A DNA stretch of 64,000 nt from Erwinia typographi (GTDB lineage: Bacteria > Pseudomonadota > Gammaproteobacteria > Enterobacterales > Enterobacteriaceae). The stretch spans positions 107,926 to 171,925 of the forward strand of contig NZ_JRUQ01000028.1 of assembly GCF_000773975.1 (NCBI RefSeq), in the 5' to 3' direction. Positions 38,597 through 49,340 of this stretch are shown here, one piece after another. Numbering within the stretch: the first letter of the stretch is position 1; the number at the start of each line of letters is the position of its first letter. Made by a program: the position numbers and the translations under genes. The notes below the pieces were generated by a model. That model searched no databases. It was not told the origin of the DNA and was given only the letters and a program-made list of their open reading frames with translations.

Positions 38597-41500
38597 ATGC
38601 GTATGTCACGCCTGATTCTTACTCTTCTGTTCGGCTGGGTGCTGCTGCAACCCACCTGGGCAGCCAGTACTCCTGACGCCAGCCAAATTAAGCAGCAGCT
38701 TGATGAGGCGAAGTCAGACAAAAAAACGCCGAATCAGGCGGAAACGGTTGATGCGCTACAGTCGACGCTCAACTGGCTTGATGAAATGCAAAAGTCTCTG
38801 GCGAACGCCAGGGACTATCAGAAAATTATTGATGATTTTCCAAAGCTCTCCCGCGATTTGCGCCAGCAGGTTCTCGCGCTGGCCGATAGCCCGAAAACCA
38901 TCAATAACACCATGACGGCTCCTGAACTGGATCAGGAGATCCTTCAGGTCAGCAGCCAGCTGATTGAAGAAGGTCGCCAGGCCCAGCAGGAGCAGGATCG
39001 GGCAAGAGAAATCAGCGACTCATTAGCCCAGCTGCCGCAGCAGCAAACGGAAGCCCGGCGGGCGTTGAACGATATTGAGCGCAGGTTGCAAGGGCAACCC
39101 GCCGCCACGACACCTCTGGCTCAGGCCCAGCTGGCGGCGCGACAGGCTGAATCGGCCGCGCAAAAGGCCAGAGTGGATGAACTTGAACTGGCCCAGCTTT
39201 CGGCAAACAATCGCCAGGAGCTGGCGCGGATGCGCAGTGAGCTGCACCAACGTACGGCTACGCAGCTGGATACCTACCTTCAGGATCTGCGCAATCAGCT
39301 GAACAGCCGCCGCCAACGCGAGGCTGAAATCGCCCTGGAACGTACCGAACAGCTGGCGGAAAACAGCGGCGAACTGCCGAAGATTATCAGCAAACAGTTC
39401 CGCGTAAACCGGGAGCTGTCGAACGATCTGAATCAGCAGGCGCAGCGGATGGATCTTGTGGCCTCGCAGCAGCGCACGGCCACTAATCAGACTATCCAGG
39501 TTCGTCAGGCGCTGAGCACCATCCGCGAGCAGTCGCAATGGCTTGGCGTCTCCAACGTACTGGGCGAAGCGCTGCGCGCCCAGGTGTCCCGTCTGCCGGA
39601 GATGCCTAAACCGCAGCAGCTTGATAACGAAATGGGCGAGCTGCGCGTTCAGCGGCTGCGCTACGAAGACTTGCTTGAGCAGCAGCAGCAGTTGCGCCAG
39701 CTGAAACAGGACGACGGTAGCCCTCTGAGTGCTGACCAGCGACGCATTCTGGATGCGCAAATCAAAACCCAGCGCCAGCTGATCGGGTCGCTGCTCTCCG
39801 GCTGTGACAATCTGATTCTGGAAGTCACCAAGCTGAAAGTTGCGAATGGCCAGTTGAAAGATGCGCTGAATGAGGTCAAAGAGGCAACCCACCGCTATCT
39901 GTTCTGGACGGCGGACGTGAATGCGCTAAGCCTGGCCTTCCCAGGCGATTTGGTCCGCGATCTGAAAAGCTTGTTATCACTGGATACGCTCGGGCAGTTG
40001 GGCGGCGCGATGGTGATGATGTTCACCAGCCGCGAGACCGTTATGCCGATTATTGGCGCAGTGCTGCTGGTTGGCTTCAGCCTCAGCTCCCGCCGCCACT
40101 ACCGCGATTTCCTCAGCCGCTCCGCCAGCAAAGTAGGCAAGGTTACCCAGGACCGCTTTGGGCTGACAATGCGCACCGTTTTTTGGTCTATCCTGGTCGC
40201 CCTTCCGCTACCGGTGCTGTGGATGGCGTTGGGCTATGGACTACAGCACGCCTGGCCCTACCCTATCGCCGTGGCGATTGGGGATGGCATTACCGCAACG
40301 GTGCCGCTGCTGTGGGTCTTTATGATCAGCGCGGCCTTTGCCCGGTCTCAAGGGCTGTTTGTAGTGCACTTCCGCTGGCCTCAGGTTCGCGTAGCTCGCG
40401 CCATGCGCTTTTACAGCTTGTGCACCGGTCTGGTCGTGCCGCTGATTATGCTGTTGATAAGCTTTGATAATCTGGATGACCGGCAGTTTTCCTCCACGCT
40501 GGGAAGGCTGTGCTTTATCCTGATTTGCGGGGCGTTAAGCCTGGTGACGGTCAGCCTGAAGCGAGCGGGGATCCCGCTGCATCTGGACAAAGAAGGCAAC
40601 GGCGAGAACCTGATTAACACCCTGCTGTGGAACCTGATGATCTGCATTCCGCTGTTTGCCGGGCTGGCCTCCTGCATTGGCTACCTCGCCACCGCTCAGG
40701 CGCTGCTGGCCAGGCTGGAAACCTCGGTGGCAATCTGGTTCCTGCTGCTGGTGATCTACCACATTATCCGCCGCTGGATGCTGATTCAACGCCGCCGTAT
40801 TGCCTTCGATCGCGCGCGAACCCGCCGGGCGGAGATCCTCGCTCAGCGAGCTAAAGGCGAAGAAGAAGCCGTGGCCCATCAGACCAACTCCGACACGCTG
40901 GAGGTGGACGAGCCGGTGATCGATCTGGACGCGATTAGCGCGCAGTCCCTGCGGCTGGTGCGCTCAATCCTTACCCTGATCGCGCTGATTTCGGTGATCG
41001 TTCTGTGGTCTGAAATTCACTCGGCGTTTGGCTTCCTGGAAAACATCCACCTGTGGGATGCCAGCACCACGGTACAGGGCGTTGAAAGCCTGGAGCCAAT
41101 TACGCTGGGGTCGGTGCTGATTGCCATCCTGGTGCTGATCATCACGACTCAGCTGGTGCGGAACATGCCTGCGCTGCTGGAGTTGGCTCTGCTGCAACAC
41201 CTGAGCCTGACGCCCGGCACCGGCTACGCGATTACCACGCTGACCAAATACGTACTGATTTTCATTGGCGGGCTGGCCGGGTTCTCAATGATTGGCGTGG
41301 ACTGGTCGAAACTGCAATGGCTGGTAGCCGCGCTGGGTGTGGGATTGGGGTTCGGCTTACAGGAGATCTTCGCTAACTTTATCTCCGGCCTGATCATTTT
41401 GTTTGAGAAGCCGATCCGCATCGGCGATACGGTGACCATCCGCGATCTGACCGGCAGCATCACCAAAATCAATACGCGCGCCACCACCATTACCGACTGG

Positions 41501-41938
41501 GACCGCAAAGAAATCATCGTGCCGAACAAAGCTTTTATCACCGAGCAATTTATCAACTGGTCGCTGTCGGACTCGGTGACGCGCGTGGTGCTGACCATTC
41601 CGGCCTCTGCCGAAGCTAACAGTGAAGAGGTGACCAGCGTCCTGCTAACCGCCGCACAGCGCTGTCAGTACGTGCTGGATACGCCGCCGCCGGAAGCCTA
41701 CCTGGTCGATTTGCAGCAGGGCATTCAGCTGTTTGAGCTGCGCATTCATGCGGCAGAAATGGGTCACCGAATGCCGCTGCGTCATGAGCTGCATCAGCTT
41801 ATTTTACAGGGCTACCAACAGCACGGACTGGAAATGCCGTTCCCACCTTTCCAGGTGCGGATGGAAACGATTGGGCGCAAGACGCCAACGCAAAACGGCG
41901 CGCCAGCGGCAAGAACTTATAAATCAGGCGGGTTGTAA
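38597..41938 (+). CDS. mscM: Miniconductance mechanosensitive channel MscM (YjeP)
   Basis: A 1113-residue MscS-family channel. Signal peptide ~1-20, a long periplasmic Gln/Arg/Leu-rich coiled-coil domain (~25-470), about eleven predicted helices, and a C-terminal MscS pore domain (GVGLGFGLQEIFANFISGLIIL is the pore helix; then beta domain IGDTVTI). It opens with membrane tension to relieve osmotic downshock. It follows psd by 3 bp, as in E. coli. Confidence 0.97.
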   Translation: MRMSRLILTLLFGWVLLQPTWAASTPDASQIKQQLDEAKSDKKTPNQAETVDALQSTLNWLDEMQKSLANARDYQKIIDDFPKLSRDLRQQVLALADSPKTINNTMTAPELDQEILQVSSQLIEEGRQAQQEQDRAREISDSLAQLPQQQTEARRALNDIERRLQGQPAATTPLAQAQLAARQAESAAQKARVDELELAQLSANNRQELARMRSELHQRTATQLDTYLQDLRNQLNSRRQREAEIALERTEQLAENSGELPKIISKQFRVNRELSNDLNQQAQRMDLVASQQRTATNQTIQVRQALSTIREQSQWLGVSNVLGEALRAQVSRLPEMPKPQQLDNEMGELRVQRLRYEDLLEQQQQLRQLKQDDGSPLSADQRRILDAQIKTQRQLIGSLLSGCDNLILEVTKLKVANGQLKDALNEVKEATHRYLFWTADVNALSLAFPGDLVRDLKSLLSLDTLGQLGGAMVMMFTSRETVMPIIGAVLLVGFSLSSRRHYRDFLSRSASKVGKVTQDRFGLTMRTVFWSILVALPLPVLWMALGYGLQHAWPYPIAVAIGDGITATVPLLWVFMISAAFARSQGLFVVHFRWPQVRVARAMRFYSLCTGLVVPLIMLLISFDNLDDRQFSSTLGRLCFILICGALSLVTVSLKRAGIPLHLDKEGNGENLINTLLWNLMICIPLFAGLASCIGYLATAQALLARLETSVAIWFLLLVIYHIIRRWMLIQRRRIAFDRARTRRAEILAQRAKGEEEAVAHQTNSDTLEVDEPVIDLDAISAQSLRLVRSILTLIALISVIVLWSEIHSAFGFLENIHLWDASTTVQGVESLEPITLGSVLIAILVLIITTQLVRNMPALLELALLQHLSLTPGTGYAITTLTKYVLIFIGGLAGFSMIGVDWSKLQWLVAALGVGLGFGLQEIFANFISGLIILFEKPIRIGDTVTIRDLTGSITKINTRATTITDWDRKEIIVPNKAFITEQFINWSLSDSVTRVVLTIPASAEANSEEVTSVLLTAAQRCQYVLDTPPPEAYLVDLQQGIQLFELRIHAAEMGHRMPLRHELHQLILQGYQQHGLEMPFPPFQVRMETIGRKTPTQNGAPAARTYKSGGL

Positions 41939-41943
41939 TACGA

Positions 41944-41968
41944 CAGAGGCGGCGCGCAGCCGCCTCTG
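41944..41968. terminator. Convergent terminator between mscM and epmA
   Basis: A 10-bp perfect inverted repeat (CAGAGGCGGC / GCCGCCTCTG) with a 5-nt loop sits between the two convergent stops. It lacks a U-run on either strand. Confidence 0.65.
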
Positions 41969-41975
41969 AAAGGCA

Positions 41976-42953
41976 TCAGCAGCGATCGACCGGAAAGGCA
42001 ATCACCTCGCTGAGGGAGTCTGCTTTCAGGGCCAGCATAATGATGCGATCCACACCCAGCGCCACCCCGGAACAATCCGGCATACCATGTGCCAGCGCGT
42101 CCAGCAGGTTGGTGTCGATCGGCTGCTGCGGCAAGCCGCGCGCCGCGCGCTTACGATTATCCTGCTCGAAACGCTGACGCTGCTCACGGCTATCGGTCAG
42201 CTCGCGGAAGCCGTTCGCCAGCTCGATCCCGCGGAAGTAAACCTCGAAGCGCTCCGCGACACGGTGATCTTCAGTACTGATCTCCGCGAGGGCGGCCTGG
42301 CTCGCCGGGAAATGATAAACGAATGCCGGTTTCTCTTTGCCGATCTGCGGCTCCACGCCCATCATAAACAGCAGCTGAAGCAGCGTATCGCGATCTTCTT
42401 CCCGGTTAGCCAAATCGCCAACGCCCAGCTTTTCCGCCGCTTCACGCAGCTGCGTTTTATCGGCAGACAGCGGATCGAGCTCCAGATGGCGGATAAAGGC
42501 CTGCTGATAGGAGAGCGTTTCCGCCGGGGCAGATTCCAGCACCTGCTGCAACAGATCGTCAACCTCATTCATCAGACGGTACATATCATAATGCGGTCGA
42601 TACCACTCCAGCATGGTGAACTCTGGATTATGGTGGCGCCCTGCTTCCTCGTTACGGAAACTCCGGCAAAGCTGGAATATCGGCCCGCTGCCCGCGGCAA
42701 GCAGGCGCTTCATATGGTATTCCGGGCTGGTCATCAGGTAGAGATCCAGTCCCTGGGCTGCGCCCGGCCCCACGAAACGTGTCTGAAAAGGAAACAGATG
42801 GATATCGGTCACCGTAGCCTGGCTCATCGCCGGGGTTTCCACTTCCAGCACCCCACGATCGGCAAAGAATCGCCGAATTTCTGCCATAATCGCCGCACGC
42901 TTTAACAAATTGCTTATCGATGCGCTTGGCAACCAGCTGGCCGTATCGCTCAT
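41976..42953 (-). CDS. epmA: EF-P--(R)-beta-lysine ligase EpmA
   Basis: A 325-residue class II lysyl-tRNA-synthetase paralogue without the anticodon-binding domain. It activates (R)-beta-lysine and attaches it to Lys34 of EF-P. Motif 2 is seen as [19 protein letters not shown] and motif 3 as [15 protein letters not shown] and EpmB are encoded 5-7 kb away in this window. Confidence 0.98.
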   Translation of the reverse strand: MSDTASWLPSASISNLLKRAAIMAEIRRFFADRGVLEVETPAMSQATVTDIHLFPFQTRFVGPGAAQGLDLYLMTSPEYHMKRLLAAGSGPIFQLCRSFRNEEAGRHHNPEFTMLEWYRPHYDMYRLMNEVDDLLQQVLESAPAETLSYQQAFIRHLELDPLSADKTQLREAAEKLGVGDLANREEDRDTLLQLLFMMGVEPQIGKEKPAFVYHFPASQAALAEISTEDHRVAERFEVYFRGIELANGFRELTDSREQRQRFEQDNRKRAARGLPQQPIDTNLLDALAHGMPDCSGVALGVDRIIMLALKADSLSEVIAFPVDRC

Positions 42954-43236
42954 TGTTTCAACTCCTCATCAGACAGGGTGAAGCAGTCTACCCGTACCGG
43001 CGGGAACACACAAATTTGCCAGGGAAAATTCCTCATTCAGCCATATTCATCTACGCCCTGGCATAATTAATCGGTGGAAAACGTCGCGGAGATCCCGCTT
43101 TTACTGTTTATTTCTCATCCAAATGCCCGAACATATCAAGTTTAGCGCCATCAGCCAGTTTTATACTGATCTCCCTGGTGAAGGTGAGGATATCCCTCCC
43201 TTTCCACTCTTCTGACACTCTGACAGGGAGAATACC

Positions 43237-45024
43237 GTGCATACCTTTACTGCCGATCTGGTCATTGTCGGCGCTGGCGGAGCGGGCCTTCGCGCCGCTA
43301 TTGCCGCCGCCGAAGCGAATCCCGCCCTTTCTATTGCGCTAGTTTCTAAGGTGTATCCCATGCGCAGCCACACGGTTGCGGCCGAAGGCGGTTCCGCCGC
43401 CGTCACACAATCCCATGACAGCTTTGACCTCCATTTCCAGGATACCGTTTCGGGCGGCGACTGGCTGTGCGAGCAGGATGTCGTCGACTATTTTGTTGAG
43501 CACTGCCCGAGAGAGATGACCCAGCTTGAGCTGTGGGGCTGTCCGTGGAGCCGACGCGAAGATGGGACGGTGAACGTACGCCGCTTTGGCGGCATGAAGA
43601 TAGAGCGCACCTGGTTTGCCGCCGACAAAACCGGATTCCACATGCTGCACACGCTGTTCCAGACCTCGCTGAAATACCCGCAAATCCAGCGCTTCGACGA
43701 GCACTTTGTCCTCGACCTGCTGGTTGATGAGGGGGAGGCTCGCGGTCTGGTGGCGATGAACATGATGGAGGGTACGCTGGTACAAATCCATGCCGGCGCC
43801 GTGGTGCTGGCAACGGGCGGCGCAGCAAGGGTCTATCGCTATAACACCAACGGCGGCATCGTGACCGGCGACGGTATGGGCATGGCGCTGCGCCACGGCG
43901 TGCCGCTGCGGGATATGGAGTTTGTGCAGTATCACCCAACCGGTCTGCCGGGATCGGGAATTCTGATGACGGAAGGGTGCCGGGGAGAAGGCGGCATCAT
44001 GGTAAATAAGGACGGCTACCGTTACCTGCAGGACTACGGCCTGGGGCCGGAAACGCCGCTCGGACAGCCTAAAAATAAATACATGGAACTCGGCCCGCGC
44101 GACAAAGTGTCGCAGGCGTTCTGGCACGAATGGCAAAATGGCCGGACGATAGCCACGCCTCGCGGTGACGTCGTGCATCTCGATCTGCGCCATTTGGGGC
44201 AGAAGAAGCTACTGGAGCGGCTGCCGTTCATCTGCGAACTCAGCAAAGCTTATATCGGCGTGGATCCGGCCCTGGCACCAATCCCGGTGCGGCCTACCGC
44301 CCATTACACTATGGGTGGCATTGAAACAGACGCGCAGTGTGAGACGAGAATCTCAGGGCTGTTTGCCGTTGGCGAGTGCTCGTCCGTGGGGCTGCACGGC
44401 GCCAATCGACTCGGCTCTAACTCGCTGGCGGAGCTGGCGGTTTTTGGACGGCTCGCGGGAGAGAATGCCGCTGCCCACGCCGTTACAACGCATAAAAAAC
44501 CGATCGGCGCGCTGGAAGCTCAGGCAAGAGACTGCGAAAAGCGTCTGCACGGGCTGGTCAATCAGCAGGGCAAGGAAACCTGGTCCGCACTGCGCGATGA
44601 AATGGGTCTGGCAATGGAGGAAGGCTGCGGAATCTACCGCACGCCGGAACTGATGCAGAAAACCATCGATAAGCTGGCTGAGCTTCAGGAGCGCAGCAAA
44701 CAGCTGCATATCAGCGATACCTCCAGCGTCTTCAACACTCAGTTGCTGTACAGCATTGAGCTTACCCACGGCCTGAACGTTGCGCAGTGCATGGCGCACT
44801 CGGCGATCCAGCGTAAAGAGTCGCGAGGGGCGCATCAGCGGCTGGACGAAGGCTGCACCACGCGAAACGACGAGCAGTTTCTGAAGCACTCGCTGAGCTT
44901 TTATAACCCGGCAGGCGCGCCGGATATCCGCTGGGATGAGGTAAAAATTACCCGGCTGCCGCCAGCCAAACGCGTGTACGGCGCAGAAGCTGAAGGTAAG
45001 GGTAAGGAGGCCATCCATGAATGA
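43237..45024 (+). CDS. frdA: Fumarate reductase flavoprotein subunit
   Basis: A 595-residue catalytic subunit (E. coli 602) of the anaerobic menaquinol:fumarate reductase. N-terminal Rossmann motif [13 protein letters not shown]; the covalent-FAD His is in [10 protein letters not shown]; active-site segments [11 protein letters not shown] and [12 protein letters not shown] are intact. It starts with GTG at 43237 after a GGGAG. In the 283-bp gap to epmA I could not find a convincing FNR site by eye. It overlaps frdB by 8 bp. Confidence 0.98.
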   Translation: MHTFTADLVIVGAGGAGLRAAIAAAEANPALSIALVSKVYPMRSHTVAAEGGSAAVTQSHDSFDLHFQDTVSGGDWLCEQDVVDYFVEHCPREMTQLELWGCPWSRREDGTVNVRRFGGMKIERTWFAADKTGFHMLHTLFQTSLKYPQIQRFDEHFVLDLLVDEGEARGLVAMNMMEGTLVQIHAGAVVLATGGAARVYRYNTNGGIVTGDGMGMALRHGVPLRDMEFVQYHPTGLPGSGILMTEGCRGEGGIMVNKDGYRYLQDYGLGPETPLGQPKNKYMELGPRDKVSQAFWHEWQNGRTIATPRGDVVHLDLRHLGQKKLLERLPFICELSKAYIGVDPALAPIPVRPTAHYTMGGIETDAQCETRISGLFAVGECSSVGLHGANRLGSNSLAELAVFGRLAGENAAAHAVTTHKKPIGALEAQARDCEKRLHGLVNQQGKETWSALRDEMGLAMEEGCGIYRTPELMQKTIDKLAELQERSKQLHISDTSSVFNTQLLYSIELTHGLNVAQCMAHSAIQRKESRGAHQRLDEGCTTRNDEQFLKHSLSFYNPAGAPDIRWDEVKITRLPPAKRVYGAEAEGKGKEAIHE

Positions 45025-45751
45025 GCTAGCCAGCTGTAAAATCACCGTTCAGCGCTACAACCCGGAAACCGATAAGCTGCCGCGCCGCGAAGTGTACGAG
45101 GTCCCCTGGGACGATCAAACGTCGCTGCTGGATGCGCTGAGCTTTATCAAGGACAACCTTGCTTATGACCTCTCCTGGCGCTGGTCGTGCCGGATGGCGA
45201 TATGCGGCTCCTGTGGCGTGATGGTCAACGGCGTGCCTAAACTGGCCTGCAAAACCTTCCTGCGACACTACCCCGAAGGACTGCTGGTCGAGCCGCTGGC
45301 GCACTTTCCGGTCGAGCGCGATCTGATTGTAGATATGAGCCATTTTATCGAAAGTCTTGAGGCGGTCAGACCGTGGATTATTGGCAACGCCCGCGAGGCG
45401 GATAAAGGGCCTAACCGGCAAACGCCTGCGCAGATGGCTAAGTACCACCAGTTTTCCGGCTGCATCAACTGCGGCCTGTGCTATGCCGCCTGCCCGCAAT
45501 TTGGCCTGAACCCAGAGTTTATCGGCCCGGCGGCTATCACCCTGGCGCATCGTTATAACCTCGACAGTCGCGATCGGGGGCAGGCCCAGCGTATGCCGAA
45601 GCTGAACGGCGACAACGGCGTCTGGCCGTGTACGTTTGTTGGCTTCTGTTCGGAAGTCTGTCCTAAGCATGTTGACCCTGCCGCCGCGATCCAGCAGAGC
45701 AAAGTCGCCAGCGCAAAAGACTTCCTGATCGCCACTCTTAAACCGCAATAA
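45017..45751 (+). CDS. frdB: Fumarate reductase iron-sulfur subunit
   Basis: A 244-residue electron-transfer subunit. Its [2Fe-2S] cluster is bound by the N-terminal [10 protein letters not shown] and downstream ACKTF cysteines; the [4Fe-4S] and [3Fe-4S] clusters by [12 protein letters not shown] and [14 protein letters not shown]. Operon position and overlap with frdA confirm it. Confidence 0.98.
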   Translation: MNELASCKITVQRYNPETDKLPRREVYEVPWDDQTSLLDALSFIKDNLAYDLSWRWSCRMAICGSCGVMVNGVPKLACKTFLRHYPEGLLVEPLAHFPVERDLIVDMSHFIESLEAVRPWIIGNAREADKGPNRQTPAQMAKYHQFSGCINCGLCYAACPQFGLNPEFIGPAAITLAHRYNLDSRDRGQAQRMPKLNGDNGVWPCTFVGFCSEVCPKHVDPAAAIQQSKVASAKDFLIATLKPQ

Positions 45752-45763
45752 GGAGCCGCCCCA

Positions 45764-46171
45764 ATGATCACCAAACGGAAGCCTTATCATAGCCCGATGC
45801 CTGCTAACTGGTGGCAGAAGTCCGGCTTCTATCGTTTTTATATGCTACGCGAGGCCACGGCAATTCCTGCCCTGTGGTTCAGCCTTGAGATGATCTTTGC
45901 GCTGTATGCACTGAAGAACGGAGAGCAGAGCTGGCAGGCATTTGTCACGGTGCTGCAAAATCCTTTCATGCTGCTGATTAACCTGGTGGCGCTGGCCGCC
46001 GCGTTGCTGCACAGCAAAACCTGGTTCGAACTGGCGCCGAAGGCCCAGGTTATTGTGCTGGGGGGTAAAAAACTCTCTCCCGCGCCGATAATTAAGGGCC
46101 TCTGGGCGCTGATGGTTCTTGTCAGCCTTATCCTGCTGGTCTGGGCAATGGTACTCAAGGAGTCGCTATGA
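45764..46171 (+). CDS. frdC: Fumarate reductase membrane anchor FrdC
   Basis: A 135-residue inner-membrane anchor (E. coli 131) with three helices and the conserved [18 protein letters not shown] start and [10 protein letters not shown] loop. With FrdD it binds menaquinol. It lies 12 bp after frdB and overlaps frdD by 4 bp. Confidence 0.97.
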   Translation: MITKRKPYHSPMPANWWQKSGFYRFYMLREATAIPALWFSLEMIFALYALKNGEQSWQAFVTVLQNPFMLLINLVALAAALLHSKTWFELAPKAQVIVLGGKKLSPAPIIKGLWALMVLVSLILLVWAMVLKESL

Positions 46172-46524
46172 AAAAGCCATCAACGCGTTCAGACGAGCCG
46201 GTTTTCTGGGGGCTGTTTGGCGCTGGAGGAATGTGGGCAGCGATCGTTTCACCCTGCGTTATTTTGCTGGTTGGGTTACTCCTCCCTCTGGGCGTGGGAA
46301 CCAGCCGAGGTCTTAGCTATCAGCACATTCTGCATTCGGCGCAGTCGCTGCCGGGAAGGCTGTTCCTGTTTCTGATGATCGTGATGCCGGTATGGTGCGC
46401 TCTGCACCGTCTTCACCACGGGATGCACGATCTCGGCCTCAGGGTTCCGGCAGGAAAATGGCTGTCCTATGGCCTGGCGGCCATTCTCACCGTGGTAACG
46501 GCAATTGGCGTCGTCACCCTGTAA
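46168..46524 (+). CDS. frdD: Fumarate reductase membrane anchor FrdD
   Basis: A 118-residue anchor with three helices. The N-terminal [16 protein letters not shown] and the [13 protein letters not shown] segment match E. coli FrdD. In E. coli the next gene is ampC; here only 76 bp with a hairpin separate it from blc. Confidence 0.97.
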   Translation: MKKPSTRSDEPVFWGLFGAGGMWAAIVSPCVILLVGLLLPLGVGTSRGLSYQHILHSAQSLPGRLFLFLMIVMPVWCALHRLHHGMHDLGLRVPAGKWLSYGLAAILTVVTAIGVVTL

Positions 46525-46532
46525 GAAAATAA

Positions 46533-46555
46533 AGGCGGCGGCGACGCTGCCGCCT
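46533..46555 (+). terminator. Hairpin after frdD
   Basis: A 7-bp inverted repeat (AGGCGGC / GCCGCCT) with a 9-nt loop 8 bp past the frdD stop; the tail is A-rich, so it is a weak terminator. In E. coli the frd terminator doubles as an attenuator for ampC, which is absent here. Confidence 0.55.
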
Positions 46556-46600
46556 GAAAAGCATCTATACTCAAGCTATTCATACATAAAGGAATAGCTG

Positions 46601-47128
46601 ATGTCTCTGTGGAAAATGCTGACCGTCGCAGCCGGTGCCCTGCTGTCGATTGCCTGTAGCACCACCCCGCCAAAAGGCGTAACGCCGGTTGAAGGCTTCA
46701 ATGCCGATCTTTATCTGGGTAGCTGGTATGAAATTGCCAGGCTCGATCACGCTTTCGAAAGCGAATTGGATAACGTCACGGCGACCTACAGCAAGCGCGA
46801 GGACGGCGGGCTGAAGGTGGTGAACCGTGGCTTTAACGTCGCTAAACAGCGCTGGCAGCAAAGCGTGGGTAAAGCTTACTTTACCGGTTCACAAAGTCGG
46901 GCGGCGCTAAAAGTGTCGTTTTTTGGTCCTTTCTACGGCGGCTACAACGTCATTGCGCTGGATAAAGATTACCAGCACGCGCTGGTGTGCGGCCCAAATC
47001 GTGACTATCTGTGGATATTGTCGAGGACGCCGCAGATTTCAGAGCAAGTGAAAACGGCGCTGCTCGATAAAGCACGCGAGACGGGATTTGACGTGAGTAA
47101 GCTGATTTGGGTAAAGCAGGCTGGCTGA
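46601..47128 (+). CDS. blc: Outer-membrane lipoprotein lipocalin Blc
   Basis: A 175-residue bacterial lipocalin. The signal peptide ends at Cys19 (LLSIAC). Lipocalin motif 1 is in YLGSWYEIARLDHAFE and motif 3 near YLWILSRTP. It binds lysophospholipids and is usually stationary-phase/envelope-stress induced. It follows frdD directly. Confidence 0.96.
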   Translation: MSLWKMLTVAAGALLSIACSTTPPKGVTPVEGFNADLYLGSWYEIARLDHAFESELDNVTATYSKREDGGLKVVNRGFNVAKQRWQQSVGKAYFTGSQSRAALKVSFFGPFYGGYNVIALDKDYQHALVCGPNRDYLWILSRTPQISEQVKTALLDKARETGFDVSKLIWVKQAG

Positions 47129-47132
47129 CGAA

Positions 47133-47152
47133 GCCGGTGCCAGAGCACCGGC
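47133..47152. terminator. Convergent hairpin between blc and ecnB
   Basis: A perfect 8-bp inverted repeat (GCCGGTGC / GCACCGGC) with a 4-nt loop lies between the two convergent genes. Confidence 0.65.
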
Positions 47153-47159
47153 GTAATAA

Positions 47160-47294
47160 TTACTGTGCACTTCTCTGAATGGCCTGCCCACCGGCAGACA
47201 CGTCTTCACCCACGCCACGCGTGGTATTACAAGCTGTGAGTACCGAAGAAAGCACCAGAACGGAAAAAATCGCAACAATACTTTTCTTTAACAT
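47160..47294 (-). CDS. ecnB: Entericidin B-type lipoprotein
   Basis: A 44-residue lipoprotein from the ATG at 47294. Signal peptide [16 protein letters not shown] with lipidated Cys22, then [17 protein letters not shown], the conserved entericidin core. In E. coli EcnB is a bacteriolytic lipoprotein opposed by EcnA and induced by sigma-S. It lies downstream of ecnA with ~110 bp between. Confidence 0.93.
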   Translation of the reverse strand: MLKKSIVAIFSVLVLSSVLTACNTTRGVGEDVSAGGQAIQRSAQ

Positions 47295-47404
47295 GGGAAT
47301 GTCCTTTTAAGGTGAAGTAAAGTACAGCGTTTTAAGCATAGCCGTAATTTAGCCACATGCTTATGAGACAGGCGGCGAAAAGGACATTTTAGGACAGCTG
47401 GAGG

Positions 47405-47536
47405 TTAGTTGGCCGCGTGAGAAATGGCACCGCCAAGGTGCTGAACGTCCTCGCCAAAACCGTGAAAGGTGTTGCAGGCGCTAAGCGCACTGGTCATTAA
47501 CACTGCGACAGCAATGAGTTTTAACCACTTCATCAT
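47405..47536 (-). CDS. ecnA: Entericidin A-type lipoprotein
   Basis: A 43-residue lipoprotein starting MMKWLKLIAVAV with lipobox ALSAC at Cys21 and the core NTFHGFGEDVQHLGGAIS. It is the antidote partner of EcnB in E. coli. It lies between efp and ecnB, same order as E. coli. Confidence 0.9.
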   Translation of the reverse strand: MMKWLKLIAVAVLMTSALSACNTFHGFGEDVQHLGGAISHAAN

Positions 47537-47561
47537 CTGATTCTCACATCGTTAAAGAAAA

Positions 47562-47580
47562 GGGCCTGTAAGCCAGGCCC
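47562..47580 (-). terminator. efp terminator
   Basis: A 7-bp inverted repeat (GGGCCTG / CAGGCCC) whose minus-strand transcript continues as UUUUCUUU. It separates efp from ecnA. Confidence 0.85.
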
Positions 47581-47591
47581 ACTTCCCGGGC

Positions 47592-48158
47592 TTATTTTAC
47601 GCGAGAAACGTATTCGCCTGAACGGGTATCGACACGAATGACTTCACCAATCTGCACGAACAGCGGCACTTTCACCACGGCGCCAGTAGACAGCGTAGCT
47701 GGCTTGCCGCCAGTTCCTGCGGTGTCGCCTTTCAGGCCTGGATCGGTATCGGTGATTTCCAGCTCAACGAAGTTCGGCGGCAGCACCTGAATCGGCTTGC
47801 CGTTCCACAGCGTGACGATACATTCAGCGTTATCCAGCAGCCATTTAGCCGCATCGCCAACGGTCTTCTCTTCAACAGGGTGCTGTTCGAAGGTTTCCGG
47901 GTGCATGAAGTGGTAGAACTCACCATCGTTGTACAGGTAGTTGAGGTTAGTATCTACCACGTCTGCGCCTTCAGCGGAGTCGGTGGATTTGAACGTTTTC
48001 TCAACGCGGCTGCCGGTCAGCAGGCGACGCATTTTTACGCGAGCAAAAGCCTGGCCTTTGCCTGGCTTAACGAACTCGCTGGATTCGATAGCGTAAGGTT
48101 CGCCTTCGAACATGATTTTAAGACCGGGACGGAAATCGTTGCTAGAATAAGTCGCCAT
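47592..48158 (-). CDS. efp: Translation elongation factor P
   Basis: A 188-residue three-domain protein that rescues ribosomes stalled on polyproline. The modified lysine lies in [12 protein letters not shown] (Lys34). Length is the same as E. coli. Its modifiers EpmB (divergent neighbour, 41 bp away) and EpmA are in the window. Confidence 0.99.
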   Translation of the reverse strand: MATYSSNDFRPGLKIMFEGEPYAIESSEFVKPGKGQAFARVKMRRLLTGSRVEKTFKSTDSAEGADVVDTNLNYLYNDGEFYHFMHPETFEQHPVEEKTVGDAAKWLLDNAECIVTLWNGKPIQVLPPNFVELEITDTDPGLKGDTAGTGGKPATLSTGAVVKVPLFVQIGEVIRVDTRSGEYVSRVK

Positions 48159-48199
48159 AAAGGCCCTCTAAAATTTAATACTGGTACTTAGCCAAAAAA

Positions 48200-49228
48200 A
48201 TGGCACACATTGTAACCCTAAATACCCCTTCGCGAGAAGAATGGTTGCATCAACTTGCGGATGTAATCACCGATCCAAATGAATTACTGCAACTTTTAGG
48301 CCTCGATTCGCACCCGGAGCTGACGGCTGGCAGTGATGCCCGTCGTCTGTTTGCCCTGCGCGTCCCGCGGGCCTTCGCGTCCAGAATGCAAAAAGGCGAT
48401 CCACAAGATCCTCTCCTGCTACAGGTCATCACCGCCAGCCAGGAGTTTGTTGATGCTCCGGGTTACAGTACCGATCCGCTCGATGAGCAGACCAGCGTGG
48501 TGCCGGGTCTGTTACATAAATATCGCAATCGTGCGCTGTTGCTGGTTAAAGGCGGCTGTGCGGTCAACTGCCGCTACTGTTTTCGCCGCCATTTCCCCTA
48601 TCAGGATAACCAGGGAAACAAGCGCAACTGGCAGCAAGCCCTGGAGTATATCCGAGAGCAGCCAGAACTGGATGAGATTATTTTCTCCGGCGGCGATCCG
48701 CTGATGGCAAAAGACGCCGAGCTTGACTGGCTGATCGCCGAACTGGAGCAGATCCCACACCTGAAGCGCCTGAGGATCCACAGCCGTCTGCCAGTGGTCA
48801 TCCCCAGCCGTATCACCCGCTCGCTCTGTCAGCGCCTGGCGCAGTCGCGGCTACAGATCCTGATGGTGACCCATATCAATCACGCGCGGGAGATTGACGA
48901 CGAGCTGAAAGATGCGCTGCACCAGCTGAAAATGGCGGGCGTCACGCTGCTGAACCAGAGCGTTCTGCTGCGCAACATCAACGATAGCGCTCAGGTACTG
49001 GCGGCATTGAGTAATGCGCTGTTCGATGCCGGCGTGCTGCCTTACTACCTGCACGTACTGGATAAAGTCCAGGGCGCAGCGCACTTCTACGTTTCTGACG
49101 ATGAAGCCAGAAGCATAATGCGCGAGCTGCTGGCCAGCGTCTCAGGGTACATGGTCCCCAGGCTGGCGCGGGAGATTGGCGGGGAACCCAGCAAAACGCC
49201 CTTAGATCTGCAGCTGCGCCAGGCATAG
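48200..49228 (+). CDS. epmB: L-lysine 2,3-aminomutase EpmB
   Basis: A 342-residue radical-SAM enzyme that converts L-lysine to (R)-beta-lysine for EF-P. The [4Fe-4S] motif is CAVNCRYC (C-X3-C-X2-C) near residue 120; the IIFSGGDPLM segment binds SAM. It has the C-terminal PLP lysine region typical of the family. It is divergent from efp. Confidence 0.97.
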   Translation: MAHIVTLNTPSREEWLHQLADVITDPNELLQLLGLDSHPELTAGSDARRLFALRVPRAFASRMQKGDPQDPLLLQVITASQEFVDAPGYSTDPLDEQTSVVPGLLHKYRNRALLLVKGGCAVNCRYCFRRHFPYQDNQGNKRNWQQALEYIREQPELDEIIFSGGDPLMAKDAELDWLIAELEQIPHLKRLRIHSRLPVVIPSRITRSLCQRLAQSRLQILMVTHINHAREIDDELKDALHQLKMAGVTLLNQSVLLRNINDSAQVLAALSNALFDAGVLPYYLHVLDKVQGAAHFYVSDDEARSIMRELLASVSGYMVPRLAREIGGEPSKTPLDLQLRQA

Positions 49229-49241
49229 CGCCGCAATAAAA

Positions 49242-49272
49242 AAGCAGGGGAGGATTGGGAACTCCCCTGCTT
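49242..49272. terminator. Bidirectional terminator between epmB and yjeI
   Basis: A 9-bp perfect repeat (GCAGGGGAG / CTCCCCTGC) extended by AA/TT, with a 9-nt loop. The minus-strand side is followed by U residues (UUUUUUAUUG), the plus side by UUAUCU. Confidence 0.8.
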
Positions 49273-49340
49273 ATCTGATTAACCGCACGCTCGGTGCAAT
49301 GGCCTCAGGGACCAGTGCAATAAGGTCTGTCAGCCAGCAA

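Noticed and set aside
42954..43236. FNR site upstream of frdA
   Set aside because: Only half-site-like matches (ATCAA) are visible; no TTGAT-N4-ATCAA dyad. Anaerobic control is likely from biology but not shown by eye.
47039..47278. 79-codon minus-strand frame overlapping blc and ecnB
   Set aside because: Out of phase with the entericidin B frame, which has a lipobox and family match; this frame has neither.
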